Below, piece after piece: positions 9,295 through 18,901 of a stretch of DNA of 64,000 bases. The translations under genes and the position numbers were made by a program. Origin of the DNA: Dysgonomonas sp. HDW5A (lineage in GTDB: Bacteria > Bacteroidota > Bacteroidia > Bacteroidales > Dysgonomonadaceae); the NCBI RefSeq assembly GCF_011299555.1, contig NZ_CP049857.1:3844001-3908000 (forward strand), read 5' to 3'. The notes under the pieces are model-generated. The model saw nothing but the letters and a program-made list of their open reading frames with translations, did no database searches and was not told where the DNA came from. Position 1 is the first letter of the stretch; the number at the start of each line of letters is the position of its first letter.

Positions 9295-11859
9295 ATGATA
9301 GATCAGGAAGATAGAATTATTAGAATTAACATCGAGGACGAAATGAAATCGGCATACATTGATTATTCAATGTCTGTGATTGTAGGTCGTGCTTTACCCG
9401 ATGTTAGAGATGGATTTAAACCTGTACACCGCCGTATTCTTTTCGGTATGAGTGAATTAGGAAACACATCAAATAAGCCTTATAAAAAATCTGCGAGAAT
9501 TGTAGGGGAAGTCTTAGGTAAGTTCCACCCGCATGGTGATTCATCCGTATATTTTGCCATGGTTCGCATGGCTCAAGAATGGAGTATGCGCTATTTGTTA
9601 GTTGATGGCCAGGGTAATATGGGTAGTGTGGATGGAGACTCTCCTGCTGCTATGCGTTATACCGAAGCTCGCCTTAGCAAACTTGCAGAAGAAATGCTAA
9701 AAGATATCGACAAAGATACTGTTGACTTTCAGCTTAACTTTGATGATACTTTAAAAGAACCCACAGTCTTACCAACACGTATTCCCAATTTATTGATAAA
9801 TGGGGCCTCTGGTATTGCTGTAGGTATGGCTACTAATATGCCTCCTCACAATATGTCTGAAGTAATCAATGCAACTGTTGCTTATATTGATAACAGAGAG
9901 ATTGATATTGAAGGATTGATGGAATATGTGAAGGCTCCTGATTTCCCCGGAGGTGGATTCATTTATGGTTATCAAGGAGTTAAAGATGCTTTTGAAACAG
10001 GACGTGGGCGTGTTATTATGCGTGGACGTGCTGAAATTGAAATGGATGGAAACCATGAAAAAATTGTTGTTTCCGAAATTCCATATCAGGTTAATAAAGC
10101 TGAGTTAATCAAGCATATTGCAGACTTAGTAGGAGATAAAAAAATTGATGGTATCAGTAATGTCAATGATGAGTCAGACCGCTCAGGGATGCGTATTGTT
10201 GTTGACATCAAAAGAGATGCCAATGCGAATGTTGTACTAAATAAACTATACAAACTTACCGCCCTACAAAGTTCTTTCAGTGTTAATAATATTGCTCTGG
10301 TAAAAGGACGCCCTCAAATGTTGAATTTGAAGGATATGATTTCATTGTTTGTTGAACACAGGCATGAAGTTGTTATTCGCAGAACAAAATACGATCTTCT
10401 AAAAGCTCAGGAAAGAGCCCATATTTTGGAGGGTCTTATTATTGCATCTGATAATATTGATGAAGTAATTGCTATCATACGTGGATCTAAATCTCCACAA
10501 GAAGCAATCGAGGGATTAATCAACCGATTCCAATTATCTGATATTCAATCTCGTGCAATTGTAGAGATGCGCTTACGCCAATTAACTGGACTGGAGCAAG
10601 ATAAACTACACAGTGAATATTCAGAGATACAAAAACTAATCGAGTATCTTAACAGCATCTTAAATGATGAAGCACTTTGTATGCAAGTTATCAAAGATGA
10701 ACTGGTAGAAGTAAGAGATAAATATGGAGATAATCGTCGCAGTGAGATCGTTTACTCGGATATTGAAATGAATCCGGAAGATTTCTATGCTGATGACGAG
10801 ATGATTATAACAATATCTCACCTAGGATATATTAAACGTACACCTTTATCTGAATTTAAGGCTCAGCATAGAGGTGGAGTGGGAGTTAAAGGTTCAGAAA
10901 CACGTGATACGGACTTTGTTGAATATATCTATCCAGCATCTATGCACAACTATATGTTGTTCTTCACTCAAAAAGGTAGATGTTATTGGCTAAGAGTATT
11001 TGATATACCTGAAGGCAGTAAAAACTCTAAGGGCAGAGCTATTCAAAACATGTTGAATATTGAGGCTGAAGATAAAGTAAATGCATTTATTAGAATTAAA
11101 GGTCTTAATGATACTGAATTCGTAAATAGCCATTTCCTTGTATTCTGTACTAAACAAGGTGTTATTAAGAAAACAAGCCTTGCAGCATATTCTAGACCTC
11201 GTCAGAATGGTGTAAATGCCATAACAATTCGTGAAGACGATAAAGTGATCGAAGTATTGTTGACTGATGGTAACAGTGAAATCTTAATAGCAAATCGTAA
11301 TGGTAGAGCTATTCGTTTCCATGAATCCGACGTTCGTGAAATGGGACGTACAGCAACCGGCGTACGTGGTATGCGTATAGATGAAGATCCTACAGATGAA
11401 GTAATCGGTATGATTGCTATGTCTAAAGATGCTCCAGAAGAAACTATAATGGTGGTCTCTGAGTTAGGATATGGAAAACGTACCAGACTGAATGACGAAG
11501 ATGGAGAACCTGTTTATCGTATCACCAGCCGTGGAGGTAAAGGGGTTAAAACCATGAGCATTACAGAGAAAACTGGTAAACTTGTTTCTATAAGCAATGT
11601 TACAGATGAGAATGACTTGATGATTATTAATAAATCGGGAATAACTATCCGAGTAAAAGTTGATAATCTGAGAGTTATGGGACGTGCTACACAAGGTGTG
11701 AAACTGATTAATTTAGGTAAACGTAATGATCAGATTGCATCAGTATGTAAAGTTATGTCTGAGAAGGATGAAGACATCATTGTTGATGATGAAATAATCT
11801 CTGATGAATTAAATAATGAGAACAATATATCTTCGAACGAAGAAAATTCTGCCGAATAA
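9295..11859 (+). CDS. gyrA: DNA gyrase subunit A
   Basis: Breakage-reunion subunit of type II topoisomerase. The catalytic tyrosine is Tyr122 in MRYTEARL. The quinolone-contact region reads [10 protein letters not shown], so Ser83 is present, while the position equivalent to E. coli Asp87 is Phe. The C-terminal half contains the beta-pinwheel repeats and a gyrase box-like segment ([10 protein letters not shown], about residue 525), which separates it from ParC. It ends in an acidic tail. Length is 854 residues, typical. It starts at an ATG immediately after an AT-rich leader with no Shine-Dalgarno site and is followed 24 bases later by a TPR protein gene. Confidence 0.97.
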   Translation: MIDQEDRIIRINIEDEMKSAYIDYSMSVIVGRALPDVRDGFKPVHRRILFGMSELGNTSNKPYKKSARIVGEVLGKFHPHGDSSVYFAMVRMAQEWSMRYLLVDGQGNMGSVDGDSPAAMRYTEARLSKLAEEMLKDIDKDTVDFQLNFDDTLKEPTVLPTRIPNLLINGASGIAVGMATNMPPHNMSEVINATVAYIDNREIDIEGLMEYVKAPDFPGGGFIYGYQGVKDAFETGRGRVIMRGRAEIEMDGNHEKIVVSEIPYQVNKAELIKHIADLVGDKKIDGISNVNDESDRSGMRIVVDIKRDANANVVLNKLYKLTALQSSFSVNNIALVKGRPQMLNLKDMISLFVEHRHEVVIRRTKYDLLKAQERAHILEGLIIASDNIDEVIAIIRGSKSPQEAIEGLINRFQLSDIQSRAIVEMRLRQLTGLEQDKLHSEYSEIQKLIEYLNSILNDEALCMQVIKDELVEVRDKYGDNRRSEIVYSDIEMNPEDFYADDEMIITISHLGYIKRTPLSEFKAQHRGGVGVKGSETRDTDFVEYIYPASMHNYMLFFTQKGRCYWLRVFDIPEGSKNSKGRAIQNMLNIEAEDKVNAFIRIKGLNDTEFVNSHFLVFCTKQGVIKKTSLAAYSRPRQNGVNAITIREDDKVIEVLLTDGNSEILIANRNGRAIRFHESDVREMGRTATGVRGMRIDEDPTDEVIGMIAMSKDAPEETIMVVSELGYGKRTRLNDEDGEPVYRITSRGGKGVKTMSITEKTGKLVSISNVTDENDLMIINKSGITIRVKVDNLRVMGRATQGVKLINLGKRNDQIASVCKVMSEKDEDIIVDDEIISDELNNENNISSNEENSAE

Positions 11860-11883
11860 TAATTATTAAAACTTTAATAAACG

Positions 11884-13149
11884 ATGAAGAAAGTACTTTT
11901 GACAGCAACATTGTGCATGGTAGTAGCACTATCTTTTGCACAAAAAAAGGCGGTAAAAGATGCTAAGAGTGAAATGAACTCGAACAATTTTACTGAAGCT
12001 CGAGAACTAATTAAACCTGCACTTACAGACCCAGAAACAGCTAATGATGCTGAAACTTGGAAAGTAGCAGGAGACATTGAAAATAAAGCCTTTGATGCTC
12101 AAAGAACAAATCAAATGCTTCAAAAAGAATTTAAAGAAGATGTTATGTATGACGCTCTCTTAAATTCGTATGCTCCTTACATCAAAGCAGATGAACTAGG
12201 ACAAATACCTGATGAAAAAGGTAAAGTGAAAAATAAATTCAGAAAAGATATAGCAACAACATTGAGAGTGAATCATCCATTCTTCATCAATGGTGGTGTA
12301 TATTACAATGATAAGCAAGATTATAGCAAAGCATCTATATTTTTTGAAAAATATTGGGAATTACCATCTTTACAAGTATTTGCTGATGATAAAGACAAAA
12401 TAAATACAAATGATAGTACATTTCAAACTATTAAATATTACGCTGTTATCACTGCTATTCAAGCTAAAGAAGATCAAAGAGCTATTCAATTATTAAGTAG
12501 AATCCTTTCTGAACCATTTACACCTAATAGTACTTACAAAGAAAGTGATGTATATGAGCTTTTAGCTAGCGAATATGAAAATACTAAAGACAGCGTAAAC
12601 TTTGTAAAAACGTTGGAACTTGCAGCTGCTAAATTCCCTGAAAATAAATACTTTGTTCCAAACTTGATAAATCAATATATCAAAGCTGGCAAATCAGAAC
12701 AAGCTATTGCATATTTAGATAAAGCTATTGCCAATAATCCCGAAGGGGCATGTGATATGTATAGCGTAAAAGCTTCATTATTTGCAGAAAAGAAAGATTT
12801 TGCTACTGCTGATGCTACTTATCAGGCTGCTTTAAGTAAAGATGCTGCTTGTGAAAGAGCCTTAGAAGGTTTAGCTGTTTCATATATTGTTCAAGCGCAA
12901 AACTTGAAAGAAGAAGCAGGAAACGTTTCTACAGCAAAAGAAAGAGCTGAACTTGATGACAAGGCTAAAGATCTATACAACAAAGCATTTCCTTTATTGG
13001 AGAAATATAAATCATCATTGGAAGGTCGCAAAGCAGACGAACAAGAAATCAAATCAATGCTAGTAAAATTACAAAACGTATACTATAATCTAAATATGGA
13101 GAAAGAATACGAAGCTGTAAGTGCTGAACTTGAGAAATATAAATATTAA
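11884..13149 (+). CDS. Exported tetratricopeptide-repeat protein
   Basis: 421 residues with a clear signal peptide (cleavage near LSFAQ, about residue 20). The remainder is alpha-helical with TPR-like units: QAIAYLDKAIANNPEG and FATADATYQAALSKDAA around 270-320, and Lys/Glu-rich helices at the C-terminus. It is probably periplasmic and may scaffold other proteins; no catalytic motif is visible. Its position 24 bases downstream of gyrA suggests co-transcription. I recall a similar gyrA-TPR neighbourhood in other Bacteroidales, but the role is unknown. Confidence 0.85.
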   Translation: MKKVLLTATLCMVVALSFAQKKAVKDAKSEMNSNNFTEARELIKPALTDPETANDAETWKVAGDIENKAFDAQRTNQMLQKEFKEDVMYDALLNSYAPYIKADELGQIPDEKGKVKNKFRKDIATTLRVNHPFFINGGVYYNDKQDYSKASIFFEKYWELPSLQVFADDKDKINTNDSTFQTIKYYAVITAIQAKEDQRAIQLLSRILSEPFTPNSTYKESDVYELLASEYENTKDSVNFVKTLELAAAKFPENKYFVPNLINQYIKAGKSEQAIAYLDKAIANNPEGACDMYSVKASLFAEKKDFATADATYQAALSKDAACERALEGLAVSYIVQAQNLKEEAGNVSTAKERAELDDKAKDLYNKAFPLLEKYKSSLEGRKADEQEIKSMLVKLQNVYYNLNMEKEYEAVSAELEKYKY

Positions 13150-13180
13150 ATTCAGAAAAGAATATAATATCTTTATAAAG

Positions 13181-13212
13181 AGGAGGCTACCCGAAAGATA
13201 GCCTCTTTTTTT
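13181..13212 (+). terminator. Terminator after the gyrA-TPR unit
   Basis: The stem GAGGCTA (13183-13189) pairs with TAGCCTC (13199-13205), with a 9-base loop and seven T at 13206-13212. Confidence 0.9.
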
Positions 13213-13506
13213 GCTTAAGTAGGCCCAGTGACCACATAGCTGCGAAAATTAAACTGTAGATATTTGAAAAAAATTAAATTATCGTGAATAAAATGTTCTT
13301 AAATATGACGTCAAATATAAAATAGTCATTAGTTACATAATTACCATTATGTTTAATTACACTTTTAGATATTCTAATCAAGAAAAGCTAAGACGGGTTT
13401 ACAACATTAAGTTAACTAAAGATTTATGTTAAAGAATATACCCCATCAATACAGACTTAGAAACAATCTATATAAATAACAGAGCAGATTTGAAACAAAT
13501 ATCATT

Positions 13507-13514
13507 TAGTTTTG
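13507..13514 (+). promoter_or_regulatory. -7 promoter element of sodB
   Basis: TAGTTTTG matches TAnnTTTG and lies 38 bases before the upstream ATG of sodB. The transcript would therefore include both candidate starts. The nearest TTTG (13489-13492) is too close for a standard -33 element. Confidence 0.45.
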
Positions 13515-13552
13515 TTTTATTTGTATAACGCTTAATTAAAAACAACAAGTTT

Positions 13553-14233
13553 ATGACTACGATTATATCTTACTTTCTAATTACTTTACTTAGTTTAAAT
13601 TTAAACGTAGAAGATCAAACAAATAATAATAACGATAATAAAAGTATAAAAGCTATGAAATTTGAAATGCCTAAGTTGCCATATGCAACAAATGCCTTAG
13701 AGCCAGTTATCAGTCAACAAACTGTAGAACTACATTATGGTAAACATCTTCAAACGTATGTAAATAATCTGAATAATTTAGTACCGGGAACTAAATTTGA
13801 GAATTCAGATCTAATTACGATCATTAAAGAAAGCGATGGAGCTATATTTAATAATGCAGGTCAAATTTTGAATCATGATCTTTATTTTGCTTCATTTACA
13901 AACCCTGGTAAAGGTGGTTCTCCAAAAGGAAAATTAGCTGAAGCAATTACTGCCCAATTTGGTTCATTCGAGAACTTCCAAAAAGAATTCAATACAGCTG
14001 GTGCTGGTTTATTTGGTTCAGGTTGGGTTTGGTTAGCTAAAGATGCCAGTGGTAAACTTTCGATCGAAAAAGAACCTAATGGCAGTAACCCTGTTGTAAA
14101 AGGTCTAACTCCAATCTTAGGTATTGATGTATGGGAACATGCTTATTACCTTGACTATCAAAATCGTCGTGCTGACCACTTAGCAGAGGTTTGGAAAATC
14201 ATCAATTGGGATGTTGTTAGTGCTCGTTACTAA
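13553..14233 (+). CDS. sodB: Superoxide dismutase (Fe type or cambialistic) with N-terminal extension
   Basis: Converts superoxide to peroxide and oxygen. Counting from the internal ATG at 13655, the enzyme is a normal 192 residues with metal ligands His27, His74, Asp158 and His162. Gln70 lies just before the second His, the arrangement of iron rather than manganese enzymes. The frame continues 34 codons upstream to ATG 13553, adding a hydrophobic stretch (ISYFLITLLSLNL) and then an Asn/Asp-rich linker, which resembles a weak signal peptide or anchor. Both starts lie downstream of the promoter, so cytoplasmic and exported forms are possible. A strong terminator follows. Confidence 0.93.
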   Translation: MTTIISYFLITLLSLNLNVEDQTNNNNDNKSIKAMKFEMPKLPYATNALEPVISQQTVELHYGKHLQTYVNNLNNLVPGTKFENSDLITIIKESDGAIFNNAGQILNHDLYFASFTNPGKGGSPKGKLAEAITAQFGSFENFQKEFNTAGAGLFGSGWVWLAKDASGKLSIEKEPNGSNPVVKGLTPILGIDVWEHAYYLDYQNRRADHLAEVWKIINWDVVSARY

Positions 14234-14253
14234 TTATAAGTCAACAATATATT

Positions 14254-14288
14254 AAAAAGAAAGCTCCTAGTTATAGGAGCTTTCTTTT
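14254..14288 (+). terminator. Terminator of sodB
   Basis: A long hairpin around AAGCTCCTA/TAGGAGCTT (14261-14269 with 14274-14282), with A-rich and T-rich flanks extending the stem. Confidence 0.92.
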
Positions 14289-14355
14289 TATCCCCCCTAT
14301 CCTATTTTCCTACGACATTTAACATAAACTTGTCTGCTTTATATCTTTTCTTTCA

Positions 14356-14363
14356 TATCTTTG
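14356..14363 (+). promoter_or_regulatory. -7 promoter element of the thiamine operon
   Basis: TATCTTTG is a full match to TAnnTTTG and ends eight bases before the riboswitch. Transcription would therefore begin almost exactly at the first helix of the aptamer. Confidence 0.6.
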
Positions 14364-14370
14364 CCTCCTG

Positions 14371-14445
14371 ATCTAGGGGTGCCCACAAGGCTGAGATTAT
14401 ACCCGTATAACCTGATCCGGATAATGCCGGCGGAGGGAAATAGAT
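14371..14445 (+). ncRNA. TPP riboswitch (THI element)
   Basis: The conserved TPP-aptamer blocks appear in order: GGGGTGCC (14376-14383), GGCTGAGAT (14389-14397), ACCCGT (14401-14406), ACCTGATCCGG (14410-14420), ATAATGCCGG (14421-14430), then CGGAGGGAA. The closing helix P1 pairs ATCTA (14371-14375) with TAGAT (14441-14445). It lies about 120 bases upstream of a TonB receptor, a PnuT transporter and thiamine pyrophosphokinase, all consistent with thiamine control. The expression platform is not obvious: a CCCC plus T-run at about 14500-14510 could be part of a terminator, but I could not draw a convincing pairing partner. Confidence 0.95.
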
Positions 14446-14565
14446 ATGCTTTTAGCGCGCACTGCATACTACTTCAAAATAAAGGTACACTCTCCTATCC
14501 CCTTTTTTATTTAACAAATTAGATAAAATAGATCTGCTTTTTTATCGTTAATCATCATTATTTAA

Positions 14566-16779
14566 ATGAAAAAGGAAATAATATCTCTTACAGCTTTTCT
14601 CTCCAGTATTTCTATCTTTTCAGAAGAAATACCTGACAGTCTAAAACAAGTGAATCTCAGCGAGATTATTGTATCAGCCACACGAGTTAATGGACGTGCT
14701 CCAATTGCATTTTCAAATATGAGTGCTGTACAAATTAAAGAAAATAATGCAGCAAGGAATATTCCTTATATTCTAGAAACCATGCCTTCGGTAGTTGCTT
14801 TTTCAGAAGATGGTTCCGGTGTTGGTAACACCTCTCTTCGTATAAGGGGAACAGATGCTACTCGTATTAATGTTACTCTAAATGGTATGCCATTAAATAA
14901 CCCTGAAAGTCAGGAAGTATATTGGGTAAATATACCTGACATATCTAATTCTCTACAAAGTATTCAAGTGCAACGGGGTGTCGGATCATCAACAAATGGT
15001 TCTGCGGCATTTGGAGCTAGTATATCATTAAAAAGTCAAGGAGCAAAACCTGAAGCATACGGTGAAGCATCAACAGCTATTGGAAGTTATAATACTTTTA
15101 CTTCTACTATTGCAGCAGGAAGCGGTATTTTAAAGAATGGACTTTCTTTTGATGCCAGATATTCTCGTGTAACAGGAGATGGATATATCAGAAATGGTAG
15201 TGTAAACCACAGATCTGCATATGCAGCATTATCTTATTATAACGACAATCAGTTATTTAAACTGAGCTATATCAATGGTATTCAGCATACAGGGATAACA
15301 TGGGAAGGTATTAACCCTGAACAGATGAAAATTGATCGCAGATACAATCCGGCAGGTCGATTCTATGACAGTGCGGGAAATGTGCACTATTATGATAACG
15401 AAACTGATAATTATTATTCCAATATAGTACAGTTTACATACTCAAATGCTTTATCAGAACAATTGTCTTTAAACATTGGATTAAATTACAATCATGGGTA
15501 TGGCTATTACGAGAATTATAAAATGAATCAGAAATTTTCCAAGTTTGGTTTAACCCCACAATTGGTAAACGATTCATTATATAAATCTTCAGATATTATC
15601 AGACGTAAATTAATGAAGAACAACTTTTATACGGGGAATATCACTTTAAGCTATGCTACAGATCGATTAAATCTTATTGGAGGAGTTATGCTGTCTTCCT
15701 ATGCCGGAGATCACTATGGCGAGCTTAAATGGGCTAAACTCAATCAAAATATACCGTCTAATTACGAATGGTATATGAACGATGCAAATAAAAAAGAATT
15801 TAATATATTCACCAAAGGTACTTACAGGGTTACAGACGCATTCTCTATTTTTGGAGATCTTCAATATCGCTATATCGATTACAGAATGAAAGGTATTGAT
15901 GATGATTTAGAAGATATAACTAATAATAATTACTTTAGTTTCTTTAATCCGAAAGGAGGAGTTTCTTATAATTTCGATGCTAAAAACGATATTTATGCTT
16001 CTCTTTCTTTTGCTCAACGTGAACCTCTTCGCACCGATATAAAGGAATCATACAAGGGAGGCAGCTATCAGCGCATTAAACCAGAACAGATGCTTGATTA
16101 TGAATTAGGTTATAGATACGCTTCAAAAGAGGCTTCCTTCAATGCAAATATCTATTATATGAAATACAAGGATCAGATGGTGCAAACAGGAAAACTAAAT
16201 GACGTAGGATATAAGTTGATGGAAAATGTACCTGACAGTTATCGTCTGGGATTAGAGCTTATTGGTGCATATCAGTTTGCAAAATGGGTACGATTAGATG
16301 CAAATGTTACTATAAGCAGAAATAAGATAAAAGACTATACAGCTTATTTTGATTTATATGATAATCAAACAGATTATAATTTTGTCGGTCAGACCTCAGA
16401 GCACTTTAAATCTACTGACATTTCATTCTCTCCTAATGTTATAAGCAGTGGTACTGTAACTGTTACTCCCTATAAAACTCTTACATTAGCACTTATTGGT
16501 AAATATGTAGGAAAACAATATTATGACAATACTTCTAACCCCGAAAATCAATTAACAAACTATTTTGTGAGTAACTTTGCAGCAAGTTATACATTCAAAA
16601 CTCAAAAAATAGGAGAAATAAATCTTCAATTCTTTGTCAATAATATATTTAATAAAGAATATGTAGCTAATGCTTGGGTATCCACCGACAAATTTAAAGA
16701 TAATACACAATTGGTATACACCGGTTTATTTCCACAAGCGACACGCAATATAATGGCAAAACTAGGTATCAGATTCTAA
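14566..16779 (+). CDS. TonB-dependent outer-membrane receptor, probably for thiamine
   Basis: 737 residues. A signal peptide (1-20) is followed by the plug domain (about 30-150), with a TonB-box-like start NLSEIIVSATR and the motif SLRIRGTDATRINVTLNG. A 22-strand-type beta-barrel ends in Phe (KLGIRF), as outer-membrane proteins do. It has no N-terminal carboxypeptidase-like domain, unlike SusC proteins. Control by the TPP riboswitch and co-transcription with PnuT and thiamine pyrophosphokinase make thiamine (or its phosphates) the likely ligand; this is inference from context. Confidence 0.93.
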   Translation: MKKEIISLTAFLSSISIFSEEIPDSLKQVNLSEIIVSATRVNGRAPIAFSNMSAVQIKENNAARNIPYILETMPSVVAFSEDGSGVGNTSLRIRGTDATRINVTLNGMPLNNPESQEVYWVNIPDISNSLQSIQVQRGVGSSTNGSAAFGASISLKSQGAKPEAYGEASTAIGSYNTFTSTIAAGSGILKNGLSFDARYSRVTGDGYIRNGSVNHRSAYAALSYYNDNQLFKLSYINGIQHTGITWEGINPEQMKIDRRYNPAGRFYDSAGNVHYYDNETDNYYSNIVQFTYSNALSEQLSLNIGLNYNHGYGYYENYKMNQKFSKFGLTPQLVNDSLYKSSDIIRRKLMKNNFYTGNITLSYATDRLNLIGGVMLSSYAGDHYGELKWAKLNQNIPSNYEWYMNDANKKEFNIFTKGTYRVTDAFSIFGDLQYRYIDYRMKGIDDDLEDITNNNYFSFFNPKGGVSYNFDAKNDIYASLSFAQREPLRTDIKESYKGGSYQRIKPEQMLDYELGYRYASKEASFNANIYYMKYKDQMVQTGKLNDVGYKLMENVPDSYRLGLELIGAYQFAKWVRLDANVTISRNKIKDYTAYFDLYDNQTDYNFVGQTSEHFKSTDISFSPNVISSGTVTVTPYKTLTLALIGKYVGKQYYDNTSNPENQLTNYFVSNFAASYTFKTQKIGEINLQFFVNNIFNKEYVANAWVSTDKFKDNTQLVYTGLFPQATRNIMAKLGIRF

Positions 16780-16787
16780 TAGAATAG

Positions 16788-17393
16788 ATGGAACTAATAG
16801 TAAATTTTATTAAAATAAACTGGGTCGAGATTATAGGAGCCATTTTTGGGCTCCTATATCTCTATTATGAATATAAAGCTGATCTCAAAATGTGGCCGGC
16901 AGGTATTATTATGTCCTCTTTCTACACCTTCGTCTTTATACATGCCACCTTCTACTCTTTTGCCTGCATAAATATATACTATATATTAGCAGGAATATAT
17001 GGTTGGATAAAGTGGCATAAAGCCATTAATACTAACTCGGAAGAAAATACTGATATCGGCTTATGCCATGCCCCTACCCGACTGTTTTTACCTCTCAGTA
17101 TAGCATCTATTGTGATCTTTGGTATAATTGTATTTATTTTACAGACATTTACTGATAGCAAAGTTGTTTATGGAGACAGCTTTGTCACAACAATCAGTAT
17201 TGTAGCCATGTGGATGCTGGCACAGAAATATATTGAACAATGGTTATTACTCATTGTTATTAACATCGTATCTGTTTTTTTATACTTATATCAAGACCTA
17301 TATCCGACATCTATTATGTATCTTATATACAGCATAGTATCTGTATTCGGATATATAAAATGGAGAAAAATGGTAACCCAAATAAATAAATGA
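16788..17393 (+). CDS. pnuT: PnuC-family transporter, probably PnuT (thiamine)
   Basis: Inner-membrane facilitator of 201 residues with about seven helices. PnuC-family signatures are visible: EIIGAIFGLLYLYYEYK near the start, YYILAGIYGWIKWHK (about 65-79), and LIYSIVSVFGYIKWRK at the end. PnuC members carry nicotinamide riboside; the PnuT branch carries thiamine and is typically found under THI elements in Bacteroidetes. Here the gene is 8 bases after the receptor and overlaps the thiamine kinase gene by ATGA, so thiamine is the likely cargo. Trapping by pyrophosphorylation in the cytoplasm would drive uptake. Confidence 0.9.
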   Translation: MELIVNFIKINWVEIIGAIFGLLYLYYEYKADLKMWPAGIIMSSFYTFVFIHATFYSFACINIYYILAGIYGWIKWHKAINTNSEENTDIGLCHAPTRLFLPLSIASIVIFGIIVFILQTFTDSKVVYGDSFVTTISIVAMWMLAQKYIEQWLLLIVINIVSVFLYLYQDLYPTSIMYLIYSIVSVFGYIKWRKMVTQINK

Positions 17394-18034
17394 AGATATT
17401 TAAATACCCTACCGTAGAAACAAAAACAGAAGCTGTAATACTAGCTAATGGAGAGTTTCCGACTCATGAAATAGCTCTGTCTATCTTAATCAATAATAAC
17501 TATATAGTATGCTGTGATGGAGCCATAAATAGCCTATCTCTTACAAAAATTAAACCACAAGCTATTGTAGGCGATTGTGATTCATTATCCGATGAAAATA
17601 AACTGAAATACCAAGACCTTATTATTCAGATAAAAGAACAAGAAACGAATGACCTGACAAAATCAGTACAATATTGCATCGAACAAGGTAAAAAGAATTT
17701 AATAATTCTCGGAGGTACAGGTAAAAGAGAAGATCATTCTATCGCAAATATTGGTTTATTGGCCGATTATATAGAATATATTGATGACATATGTATGATC
17801 ACAAACCATGGTGTATTTAATGCCATTAATACTCCCTGTGTTTTTGAAGCATATCCGGGACAACAGATTTCATTATTCAGCATTTCACCTTGTGAAGTAA
17901 CAACTGATAAATTAAAATATCCGATACAAAACAGGATCTTTACTAATTGGTGGCAAGCCACACTAAATGAGGCAGAATCGGACACATTTACAATAGACAC
18001 CACTGGTCGTTTGATTGTATTCAGATCTTTCTGA
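17390..18034 (+). CDS. thiN: Thiamine pyrophosphokinase
   Basis: Converts thiamine and ATP to thiamine diphosphate, trapping the imported vitamin. 214 residues with the family landmarks CDGAINSL, VGDCDSLSDE (acidic metal/ATP site), QETNDLTKSVQY (Asp-Leu-Thr-Lys) and LGGTGKREDHSIANIGLL. The C-terminal beta-sandwich is present (QQISLFSISP to TTGRLIVFR). The start overlaps the pnuT stop as ATGA, indicating translational coupling. No thiamine synthesis genes are in the window, so this operon serves salvage. Confidence 0.94.
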   Translation: MKIFKYPTVETKTEAVILANGEFPTHEIALSILINNNYIVCCDGAINSLSLTKIKPQAIVGDCDSLSDENKLKYQDLIIQIKEQETNDLTKSVQYCIEQGKKNLIILGGTGKREDHSIANIGLLADYIEYIDDICMITNHGVFNAINTPCVFEAYPGQQISLFSISPCEVTTDKLKYPIQNRIFTNWWQATLNEAESDTFTIDTTGRLIVFRSF

Positions 18035-18135
18035 TATAGCTATTCACGACAATATAAGCCACTTTGATTATTCATAAAGCATAATATAACTGTATTTTAG
18101 CCTTCAATACTATTTTATTAACGATAAAAAAGCAA

Positions 18136-18143
18136 TACCTTTG
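18136..18143 (+). promoter_or_regulatory. -7 promoter element of the DedA gene
   Basis: TACCTTTG fits TAnnTTTG. A TTTT at 18113-18116, 19 bases upstream, could serve as a degenerate -33. The start codon is 40 bases downstream. Confidence 0.5.
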
Positions 18144-18182
18144 TTCCACATTAATATTGATGTTGTTTATACTACTTAATCA

Positions 18183-18842
18183 ATGGAATTTATACACTTT
18201 ATTATCGATTTTATCCTTCACATCGACAGACACTTATTAGAACTAGTTGAAAATTATGGCGTATGGGTATATGCTATTCTTTTTTTAATCATCTTTTGTG
18301 AGACGGGATTAGTAGTAACTCCCTTTTTACCAGGAGATTCTCTTCTTTTTGTTGCCGGTGCATTAGCAGCATCTAATGTTACGGGTGATTTTAACATTAT
18401 TATATTAAATATCATACTCATCACTGCCGCTATATTAGGGGATGCAGTAAATTATACGATAGGTCGCTTCTTTGGGGAAAAACTCTTTAGCAATCCCGAT
18501 TCCAAAATATTTAAGCAAAGCTATCTGGAAAAAACCCACCAATTTTACGAAAAGCACGGAGGCAAAACTATAATCCTGGCTCGCTTTGTACCAATTGTAC
18601 GTACTTTCGCTCCATTTGTAGCAGGAATGGGACATATGGGCTATAAACATTTTGCAGCTTTTAATGTTATAGGAGGTGTTATATGGGTTGTGTTATTTAC
18701 TCTTTTAGGTTATTTCGTAGGTACTATCGAATGGGTGCAGCAAAATCTTAAATTGCTAATGGTAGCTATCATATTTTTATCTATTGTACCCGCTATTGTT
18801 GAAGTAATAAGAGAAAGAGCCAAAAGTAAGAAAGAAGCTTAA
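18183..18842 (+). CDS. DedA-family inner-membrane protein
   Basis: 219 residues with several membrane helices and the DedA/SNARE-associated signature. Acidic [18 protein letters not shown] (about 40-57) is followed by [16 protein letters not shown], then [30 protein letters not shown] (about 120-150), which carries the conserved basic residues. DedA proteins are needed for envelope integrity, and some recycle undecaprenyl phosphate or phosphatidylethanolamine across the membrane; which role applies here is unknown. It is followed 59 bases later by NDH-2 and may share a transcript with it. Confidence 0.93.
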   Translation: MEFIHFIIDFILHIDRHLLELVENYGVWVYAILFLIIFCETGLVVTPFLPGDSLLFVAGALAASNVTGDFNIIILNIILITAAILGDAVNYTIGRFFGEKLFSNPDSKIFKQSYLEKTHQFYEKHGGKTIILARFVPIVRTFAPFVAGMGHMGYKHFAAFNVIGGVIWVVLFTLLGYFVGTIEWVQQNLKLLMVAIIFLSIVPAIVEVIRERAKSKKEA

Positions 18843-18901
18843 TAAGCATTAATATGACTCATTTATTATAAATAGTATATACTCACTTAACTATAAAATA
18901 A

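Larger units (their letters stand above)
13150..13552. other. 403-base intergenic region between the TPR gene and sodB
   Basis: It holds the terminator of the gyrA-TPR unit at its left end and a promoter-like TAGTTTTG near its right end. The roughly 290 AT-rich bases between show no open frame, repeat or RNA motif that I can support. Confidence 0.6.

Noticed and set aside
9532-9561. GyrA has Phe at the position of E. coli Asp87 ([10 protein letters not shown]), as if quinolone-resistant
   Set aside because: Ser83 is intact, and I believe Phe is a normal residue at this place in Bacteroidales GyrA, so it does not by itself indicate selected resistance.
9790-10056. Minus-strand frames inside gyrA, secA and other long genes
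   Set aside because: They are shadows of strongly coding plus-strand frames, lack starts in context, and have low-complexity Ser/Phe/Ile composition.
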